A stretch of 64,000 nucleotides of DNA. It comes from Hippophae tibetana. Its lineage: Eukaryota > Streptophyta > Magnoliopsida > Rosales > Elaeagnaceae. Below the pieces are notes generated by a model. It was not told where the DNA came from. It made no database searches and saw nothing but the letters and a program-made list of their open reading frames with translations. The number at the start of each line of letters is the position of its first letter. The first letter of the stretch is position 1. The translations under genes were made by a program, and so were the position numbers. Positions 55,297 through 64,000 of this stretch are shown here, one piece after another. The stretch is from NCBI GenBank assembly GCA_037013495.1, contig CM072801.1, positions 101,811,816 through 101,875,815 on the forward strand, written 5' to 3'.

Positions 55297-55472
55297 CTTA
55301 GTTGGAAAAGGTAGTAGAATTATAGCAAGTAATCCCAATAATCTTGATATTAAAAGAGACTTCGAGGTACTAGGACTTCGACGAGCAGCGCAGAAGTAAG
55401 TCCCAAGAGAGGCAGTGGTAAGACGCGTGAGACTTTGTCTGATCCTATTAAGGTATTCTCTGATATTTTGCA

Positions 55473-55562
55473 ATGGCAGGATTAGTAAGATCACTCTCTA
55501 AAACATCTACTTCTTCGTCCTCTAGCACTAGCTCTACTTCTATAGGAAGATCTGCAAATTAA
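55473..55562 (+). pseudogene. N-terminal fragment of pararetroviral ORF1 (28 viral codons)
   Basis: The first ATG after the primer-binding site (context gcaATGGca) opens a frame beginning MAGLVRSLSK, followed by a serine/threonine-rich stretch. It runs into the satellite at 55556 and stops at 55560-55562. It is very probably the true start of ORF1, whose next part, the movement-protein N-terminus, is lost. Only about 28 codons are viral. Length, lack of an upstream ATG and distance from the primer-binding site fit an ORF1 start, but no second copy in the window confirms it. Confidence 0.75.
55556..55559. other. Right virus-satellite junction
   Basis: Satellite similarity begins with aaattaattt at 55556, matching 27342 onward, where the satellite has t before it and the virus has c. 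How many of these bases were shared by the virus (microhomology) cannot be told because this viral region occurs only once. Relative to the left junction, about 75 bp of a monomer is missing at minimum. Confidence 0.75.
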
Positions 55563-56299
55563 TTTATTCTCTTTATTACTTATTTTTAGTTATTGATATT
55601 CTTTATTATATTTTAATAATATATATAATAATTATTTTTTAACTACTTATTTATTACATAGTGATTACTTATTCTTACTTATTTATATTAACTTATTTAT
55701 TTATTATATTAATTATTTTTATAATATTTGTTTTTATATACTTACATATTCTTAGTTATATATATTCATGTATTTATTATATACTAATAAAAGTGATAAT
55801 AATTATTTTTATTCACGTAGCAAGAGTTCTATTTAATTTATCCAATTTTAACGTCTATTTTTTGTTGTTCTTGTAAGAAAATATGAATCTATCCCTTATT
55901 ACTATTAATAATAATTAGTTATTCTTATTTATTAATATTTACATATTTATTATATTTTAATAATATATATAATAATAATTTATCATCTATTAATTTTTAT
56001 ATAGTAATTACTTATTCATGGTTATTTATATTTATATATTTATTAATTATATTAATTATTTTTATCAACTTACATATATTCTTAGTTATATATATTCATA
56101 TTTATTATATACTAATAGAAGCTATAATCTTTATTTTTATAAAATAATTATTATTTATAATTATTTTTTTCCACCTAGCAAGGGTTTTTTTTTAATTTTA
56201 TTCAATTGTAACGTTATTATCTTTTGTCGTCTATTTATTTGTTATTATTAATTATTGTCTCTTATGTATTTTATTTGAGTGTTTATTATTTTGTGTTGG

Positions 56300-59200
56300 T
56301 TGGGCTACGTAAATCAATTGATTCTCTTTATTACTTATTTTTAGTTATTGATATTCTTTATTATATTTTAATAATATACATAATAATTCTTTTTTAACTA
56401 CTTATTTATTACATAGTGATTACTTATTCTTACTTATTTATATTAACTTATTTATTTATTATATATATTATTTTTATAATATTTGTTTTTATATACTTAC
56501 ATATTCTTAGTTATATATATTCATCTATTTATTATATACTAATAAAATTTATAATAATTTTTTTTATCCACGTAGCAAGAGTTTTATTTAAGTTTATCCA
56601 ATTTTAATGTCTATTTTCTCTTGTTCTTGAAGGAAAATATGAATTTATCCCTTATTATTGTAAATAATAATTACTTATTCTTATTTATTTATATTTACAT
56701 ATTTATTATATTTTAATAATATATATAATAATAATTTTTCATCTATTTATTTTTATATAATAATTACTTATTCATGGTTATTTATATTTACATATTTATT
56801 TATTATATTAATTATTTTTATCAACTTACATATATTCTTAGTTATATATATTCATATTTATTATATACTAATAGAAGCTATAATATTTATTTTTATAAAA
56901 TAATTATATACTAATAGAAGTTATAATATTTATTTTTATAAAATAATTATTTTTTTCCACCTAGCAAGGGTTTTTTTAATTTTATTCAATTGTAATGTTA
57001 TTATCTTTTGTTGTCTACTTATTTATTTTTATTAATTATTGTCTCTTATGTATTTTATTTGAGTGTTTATTATTTTGTGTTGGTTGGGCTACGTAAATCA
57101 ATTGATTCTCTTTATTACTTATTTTTAGTTATTGATATTCTTTATTATATTTTAATAATATATATAATAATTCTTTTTTAACTACTTATTTATTACATAG
57201 TGATTACTTATTCTTACTTATTTATATTAACTTATTTATTTATTATATTAATTACTTTTATAATATTTGTTTTTATATACTTACATATTCTTAGTTATAT
57301 ATATTCAAGTATTTATTATATACTAATAAAAGTGATAATAATTATTTTTATTCACGTAGCAAGAGTTTTATTTAAGTTTATCCAATTTTAACGTCTATTT
57401 TTTGTTGTTCTTGTAGGAAAATATGAATCTATCACTTATTACTGTAAATAATAATTACTTATTCTTATTTATTTATATTTACATATTTATTATATTTTAA
57501 TAATATATATAATAATAATTTTTCATCTATTTATTTTTATATATTAATTACTTATTTATGGTTATTTATATTAACTTATTTATTTATTATATTAATTATT
57601 TTTATCAACTTACATATATTATTAGTTATATATATTCATATTTATTATATACTAATAGAAGCTATAATATTTATTTTTATAAAATAATTATATACTAATA
57701 GAAGTTATAATATTTATTTTTATAATATAATAATTTTTTTCCACCTAGTAAGAGTTTTTTTTAATTTTATTAAATTGTAACGTTATTTTCTTTTGATGTC
57801 TATTTATTTGTTTTTATTAATTATTGTCTCTTATGTATTTTATTTGAGTGTTTATTATTTTGTGTTGGTTGGGCTACGTAAATTAATTGATTCTTTTTAT
57901 TACTTATTTTTAGTTATTGATATTCTTTATTATATTTTAATAATATATATAATTATTATTTTTTAACTACTTATTTATTACATAGTGATTACTTATTCTT
58001 ACTTATTTATATTAACTTATTTATTTATTATATTAATTATTTTTATAATATTTGTTTTTATATACTTACATATTCTTAGTTATATATATTCATGTATTTA
58101 TTATATACTAATAAAAGTGATAATAATTATTTTTATTCACGTAGCAAGAGTTCTATTTAAGTTTATCCAATTTTAACGTCTATTTTTTGTTGTTCTTGTA
58201 AGAAAATATGAATCTATCCCTTATTACTATTAATAATAATTAGTTATTCTTATTTATTAATATTTACATATTTATTATATTTTAATAATATATATAATAA
58301 TAATTTATCATCTATTAATTTTTATATAGTAATTACTTATTCATGGTTATTTATATTTATATATTTATTAATTATATTAATTATTTTTATCAACTTACAT
58401 ATATTCTTGGTTATATATATTCATATTTATTATATACTAATAGAAGCTATAATCTTTATTTTTATAAAATTATTATTATTTATAATTATTTTTTTCCACC
58501 TAGCAAGGGTTTTTTTAATTTTATTCAATTGTAATTTTATTATCTTTTGTTGTCTACTTATTTATTTTTATTAATTATTGTCTCTTATGTATTTTATTTG
58601 AGTGTTTATTATTTTGTGTTGGTTGGGCTACGTAAATCAATTGATTCTCTTTATTACTTATTTTTAGTTATTGATATTCTTTATTATATTTTAATAATAT
58701 ACATAATAATTCTTTTTTAACTACTTATTTATTACATAGTGATTACTTATTCTTACTTATTTATATTAACTTATTTATTTATTATATATATTATTTTTAT
58801 AATATTTGTTTTTATATACTTACATATTCTTAGTTATATATATTCATCTATTTATTATATACTAATAAAATTTATAATAATTTTTTTTATCCACGTAGCA
58901 AGAGTTTTATTTAAGTTTATCCAATTTTAATGTCTATTTTCTCTTGTTCTTGAAGGAAAATATGAATTTATCCCTTATTATTGTAAATAATAATTACTTA
59001 TTCTTATTTATTTATATTTACATATTTATTATATTTTAATAATATATATAATAATAATTTTTCATCTATTTATTTTTATATAATAATTACTTATTCATGG
59101 TTATTTATATTTACATATTTATTTATTATATTAATTATTTTTATCAACTTACATATATTCTTAGTTATATATATTCATATTTATTATATACTAATAGAAG

Positions 59201-62200
59201 CTATAATATTTATTTTTATAAAATAATTATATACTAATAGAAGTTATAATATTTATTTTTATAAAATAATTATTTTTTTCCACCTAGCAAGGGTTTTTTT
59301 AATTTTATTCAATTGTAATGTTATTATCTTTTGTTGTCTACTTATTTATTTTTATTAATTATTGTCTCTTATGTATTTTATTTGAGTGTTTATTATTTTG
59401 TGTTGGTTGGGCTACGTAAATCAATTGATTCTCTTTATTACTTATTTTTTGTTATTGATATTCTTTATTATATTTTAATAATATATATAATAATTCTTTT
59501 TTAACTACTTATTTATTACATAGTGATTACTTATTCTTACTTATTTATATTAACTTATTTATTTATTATATTAATTACTTTTATAATATTTGTTTTTATA
59601 TACTTACATATTCTTAGTTATATATATTCAAGTATTTATTATATACTAATAAAAGTGATAATAATTATTTTTATTCACGTAGCAAGAGTTTTATTTAAGT
59701 TTATCCAATTTTAACGTCTATTTTTTGTTGTTCTTGTAGGAAAATATAAATCTATCACTTATTACTGTAAATAATAATTACTTATTCTTATTTATTTATA
59801 TTTACATATTTATTATATTTTAATAATATATATAATAATAATTTTTCATCTATTTATTTTTATATATTAATTACTTATTTATGGTTATTTATATTAACTT
59901 ATTTATTTATTATATTAATTATTTTTATCAACTTACATATATTATTAGTTATATATATTCATATTTATTATATACTAATAGAAGCTATAATATTTATTTT
60001 TATAAAATAATTATATACTAATAGAAGTTATAATATTTATTTTTATAATATAATAATTTTTTTCCACCTAGTAAGAGTTTTTTTTAATTTTATTCAATTG
60101 TAATGTTATTTTCTTTTGTTGTCTACTTATTTGTTTTTATTAATTATTGTCTCTTATGTATTTTATTTGAGTGTTTATTATTTTGGGTTGGTTGGGCTAC
60201 GTAAATTAATTGATTCTTTTTATTACTTATTTTTAGTTATTGATATTCTTTATTATATTTTAATAATATATATAATTATTATTTTTTAACTACTTATTTA
60301 TTACATAGTGATTACTTATTCTTACTTATTTATATTAACTTATTTATTTATTATATTAATTATTTTTATAATATTTGTTTTTATATACTTACATATTCTT
60401 AGTTATATATATTCATGTATTTATTATATACTAATAAAAGTGATAATAATTATTTTTATTCACGTAGCAAGAGTTCTATTTAAGTTTATCCAATTTTAAC
60501 GTCTATTTTTTGTTGTTCTTGTAAGAAAATATGAATCTATCCCTTATTACTATTAATAATAATTAGTTATTCTTATTTATTAATATTTACATATTTATTA
60601 TATTTTAATAATATATATAATAATAATTTATCATCTATTAATTTTTATATAGTAATTACTTATTCATGGTTATTTATATTTATATATTTATTAATTATAT
60701 TAATTATTTTTATCAACTTACATATATTCTTGGTTATATATATTCATATTTATTATATACTAATAGAAGCTATAATCTTTATTTTTATAAAATTATTATT
60801 ATTTATAATTATTTTTTTCCACCTAGCAAGGGTTTTTTTAATTTTATTCAATTGTAATTTTATTATCTTTTGTTGTCTACTTATTTATTTTTATTAATTA
60901 TTGTCTCTTATGTATTTTATTTGAGTGTTTATTATTTTGTGTTGGTTGGGCTACGTAAATCAATTGATTCTCTTTATTACTTATTTTTAGTTATTGATAT
61001 TCTTTATTATATTTTAATAATATACATAATAATTCTTTTTTAACTACTTATTTATTACATAGTGATTACTTATTCTTACTTATTTATATTAACTTATTTA
61101 TTTATTATATATATTATTTTTATAATATTTGTTTTTATATACTTACATATTCTTAGTTATATATATTCATCTATTTATTATATACTAATAAAATTTATAA
61201 TAATTTTTTTTATCCACGTAGCAAGAGTTTTATTTAAGTTTATCCAATTTTAATGTCTATTTTCTCTTGTTCTTGAAGGAAAATATGAATTTATCCCTTA
61301 TTATTGTAAATAATAATTACTTATTCTTATTTATTTATATTTACATATTTATTATATTTTAATAATATATATAATAATAATTTTTCATCTATTTATTTTT
61401 ATATAATAATTACTTATTCATGGTTATTTATATTTACATATTTATTTATTATATTAATTATTTTTATCAACTTACATATATTCTTAGTTATATATATTCA
61501 TATTTATTATATACTAATAGAAGCTATAATATTTATTTTTATAAAATAATTATATACTAATAGAAGTTATAATATTTATTTTTATAAAATAATTATTTTT
61601 TTCCACCTAGCAAGGGTTTTTTTAATTTTATTCAATTGTAATGTTATTATCTTTTGTTGTCTACTTATTTATTTTTATTAATTATTGTCTCTTATGTATT
61701 TTATTTGAGTGTTTATTATTTTGTGTTGGTTGGGCTACGTAAATCAATTGATTCTCTTTATTACTTATTTTTTGTTATTGATATTCTTTATTATATTTTA
61801 ATAATATATATAATAATTCTTTTTTAACTACATATTTATTACATAGTGATTACTTATTCTTACTTATTTATATTAACTTATTTATTTATTATATTAATTA
61901 CTTTTATAATATTTGTTTTTATATACTTACATATTCTTAGTTATATATATTCAAGTATTTATTATATACTAATAAAAGTGATAATAATTATTTTTATTCA
62001 CGTAGCAAGAGTTTTATTTAAGTTTATCCAATTTTAACGTCTATTTTCTCTTGTTCTTGAAGGAAAATATGAATTTATCCCTTATTATTGTAAATAATAA
62101 TTACTTATTCTTATTTATTTATATTTACATATTTATTATATTTTAATAATATATATAATAATAATTTTTCATCTATTTATTTTTATATAATAATTACTTA

Positions 62201-63283
62201 TTCATGGTTATTTATATTTACATATTTATTTATTATATTAATTATTGTTACCAACTTACATATATTCTTAGTTATATATATTCATATTTATTATATACTA
62301 ATAGAAGCTATAATATTTATTTTTATAAAATAATTATATACTAATAGAAGTTATAATATTTATTTTTATAAAATAATTATTTTTTTCCACCTAGCAAGGG
62401 TTTTTTTAATTTTATTCAATTGTAATGTTATTATCTTTTGTTGTCTACTTATTTATTTTTATTAATTATTGTCTCTTATGTATTTTATTTGAGTGTTTAT
62501 TATTTTGGGTTGGTTGGGCTACGTAAATCAATTGATTCTCTTTATTACTTATTTTTAGTTATTGATATTCTTTATTATATTTTAATAATATACATAATAA
62601 TTCTTTTTTAACTACTTATTTATTACATAGTGATTACTTATTCTAACTTATTTATTTATTATATTAATTATTTTTATAATATTTGTTTTTATATACTTAC
62701 ATATTCTTAGTTATATATATTCATGTATTTATTATATACTAATAAAAGTGATAATAATTTTTTTTATCCACGTAGGAAGAGTTTTATTTAAGTTTATCCA
62801 ATTTTAATGTCTATTTTCTCTTGTTCTTGAAGGAAAATATGAATTTATCCCTTATTATTGTAAATAATAATTACTTATTCTTATTTATTTATATTTACAT
62901 ATTTATTATATTTTAATAATATATATAATAATAATTTTTCATCTATTTATATTTATATAATAATTACTTATTCATGGTTATTTATATTTACATATTTATT
63001 TATTATATTAATTATTTTTATCAACTTACATATATTCTTAGTTATATATATTCATATTTATTATATACTAATAGAAGCTATAATATTTATTTTTATAAAA
63101 TAATTATATACTAATAGAAGTTATAATATTTATTTTTATAAAATAATTATTTTTTTCCACCTAGCAAGGGTTTTTTTAATTTTATTCAATTGTAATGTTA
63201 TTATCTTTTGTTGTCTACTTATTTATTTTTATTAATTATTGTCTCTTATGTATTTTATTTGAGTGTTTATTATTTTGTGTTGG
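56300..63283. repeat. Higher-order repeat: 2.32-kb trimers (L+L+S), three copies
   Basis: Spacings are 784, 785, 754 then 784, 785, 754, giving two exact 2,323-bp periods (56300-58622 and 58623-60945). The third (60946-63283) has spacings 784, 784, 770 and departs from the pattern after about 62040. Diagnostic variants repeat at 2,323-bp steps: 56416, 58739, 61062 and 57200, 59523, 61846. Confidence 0.9.
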
Positions 63284-64000
63284 TTGGGCTACGTAAATCA
63301 ATTGATTCTCTTTATTACTTATTTTTTGTTATTGATATTCTTTATTATATTTTAATAATATATATAATAATTCTTTTTTAACTACTTATTTATTACATAG
63401 TGATTACTTATTCTTACTTATTTAAATTAACTTATTTATTTATTATATTAATTACTTTTATAATATTTGTTTTTATATACTTACATATTCTTAGTTATAT
63501 ATATTCAAGTATTTATTATATACTAATAAAAGTGATAATAATTATTTTTATTCACGTAGCAAGAGTTTTATTTAAGTTTATCCAATTTTAACGTCTATTT
63601 TCTCTTGTTCTTGAAGGAAAATATGAATTTATCCCTTATTATTGTAAATAATAATTACTTATTCTTATTTATTTATATTTACATATTTATTATATTTTAA
63701 TAATATATATAATAATAATTTTTCATCTATTTATTTTTATATAATAATTACTTATTCATGGTTATTTATATTTACATATTTATTTATTATATTAATTATT
63801 GTTACCAACTTACATATATTCTTAGTTATATATATTCATATTTATTATATACTAATAGAAGCTATAATATTTATTTTTATAAAATAATTATATACTAATA
63901 GAAGTTATAATATTTATTTTTATAAAATAATTATTTTTTTCAACCTAGCAAGGGTTTTTTTAATTTTATTCAATTGTAATGTTATTATCTTTTGTTGTCT

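Larger units (their letters stand above)
54889..55472 (+). promoter_or_regulatory. Viral intergenic region and 5' leader
   Basis: This non-coding stretch between the ORF2 stop and the ORF1 start exists only in the right copy. Its first 150 bp are rich in CCAC/CCCA words. A TATA box follows at 55110-55117, the primer-binding site lies at 55282-55296, and the ORF1 start is at 55473. Assuming transcription starts about 30 bp past the TATA box, the leader is about 330 nt and contains no ATG. No AATAAA was found; aataag at 55209 is the nearest weak match to a polyadenylation signal. Confidence 0.8.
42764..55555. mobile_element. Endogenous pararetrovirus (Caulimoviridae), two copies in inverted orientation
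   Basis: The 12.8-kb block has ordinary base composition, in contrast to the satellite on both sides. It encodes a movement protein core, a capsid region with a CCHC knuckle, an aspartic protease (DTGAD), a reverse transcriptase (YIDD) and an RNase H in a single frame. A second ORF overlaps its end. An intergenic region follows with a TATA box and an initiator tRNA-Met primer-binding site. There is no integrase domain and there are no LTRs, which excludes a Ty3/gypsy element. The two copies lie tail-outward: left on minus, right on plus. A large polyprotein with the movement protein first, followed by a separate ORF2, resembles published Florendovirus genomes; Petuvirus has a similar domain order but a single ORF. 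Genus assignment is inference (about 0.5). Unique viral sequence present totals about 6.9 kb and a movement-protein segment is missing, so the source genome was probably a little over 7 kb. Confidence 0.93.
55556..64000. repeat. A+T-rich tandem satellite array, right block
   Basis: This is the same family and orientation as the left block, with the landmark at 56300, 57084, 57869, 58623, 59407, 60192, 60946, 61730, 62514 and 63284. The first unit (55556 to about 55900) carries the tttaatttatcc one-base-shorter variant also found near 27628, 33838 and 40798. By about 56018 the sequence has switched to another monomer type. There are no genes. The array continues past the window end. Confidence 0.96.

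Noticed and set aside
55261-55494. Minus-strand 77-codon frame across the primer-binding site
   Set aside because: It lies antisense to the viral leader, has no ATG-based support and no recognisable product.
42764-55555. Ty3/gypsy LTR retrotransposon
   Set aside because: The RT, RNase H and tRNA-Met primer site would fit, but there are no LTRs and no integrase, and a movement-protein core is present.

Overview
The window is plant nuclear DNA. It consists of a very A+T-rich tandem satellite array interrupted once by a 12.8-kb inverted-repeat insertion of an endogenous pararetrovirus (family Caulimoviridae). Caulimoviridae integrate only into plant genomes, so the host is a plant. I cannot name the species.

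Layout. Positions 1-42760 and 55556-64000 are one satellite family. Its monomer comes in two length classes, about 755 bp (S) and about 785 bp (L). I counted 55 landmark copies left of the insertion and 10 to its right. Each monomer looks like an old dimer of two related halves. Monomers are arranged in higher-order repeats that change along the array: 1.54-kb L+S dimers (221-6378), mixed monomers (6379-12568), a 4.67-kb block repeated about twice (12569 to about 20900), a 3.85-kb period (19590-25008), a 6.2-kb eight-monomer block in three copies (25009-42760, the second with an extra monomer and the third cut short), and 2.32-kb L+L+S trimers on the right (56300-63283). I see no host gene in the satellite. 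Its short open frames are by-products of tandem repetition.

The viral insertion (42764-55555) has two nearly identical arms of about 5.87 kb facing away from each other: left arm 42764-48630 with genes on the minus strand, right arm 49048-54915 with genes on the plus strand. Between them lie about 395 bp of movement-protein sequence found only once and a 22-bp filler that matches viral capsid-region sequence. ORF1 encodes movement protein, capsid with a zinc knuckle, aspartic protease, reverse transcriptase and RNase H in one polyprotein, and overlaps ORF2 (336 aa, tryptophan-rich, function unknown). This order resembles Florendovirus or Petuvirus more than Caulimovirus or Badnavirus. Beyond ORF2 the right copy continues through the intergenic region (TATA box, AUG-free leader, initiator-tRNA-Met primer-binding site) into the first codons of ORF1, where it breaks into satellite. 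Viral sequence is therefore circularly permuted across the two copies.

State of the genes. The right-arm ORF1 is open for 1,633 codons but lacks its 5' end. The left-arm ORF1 has a 1-nt deletion just after the protease active site. ORF2 is intact in both arms. The arms differ at only six positions that I could find, so the structure is young or has been homogenised. The one recognisable viral promoter points out of the insertion into the satellite. Any transcript crossing the palindrome could fold into a hairpin of up to 5.9 kb.
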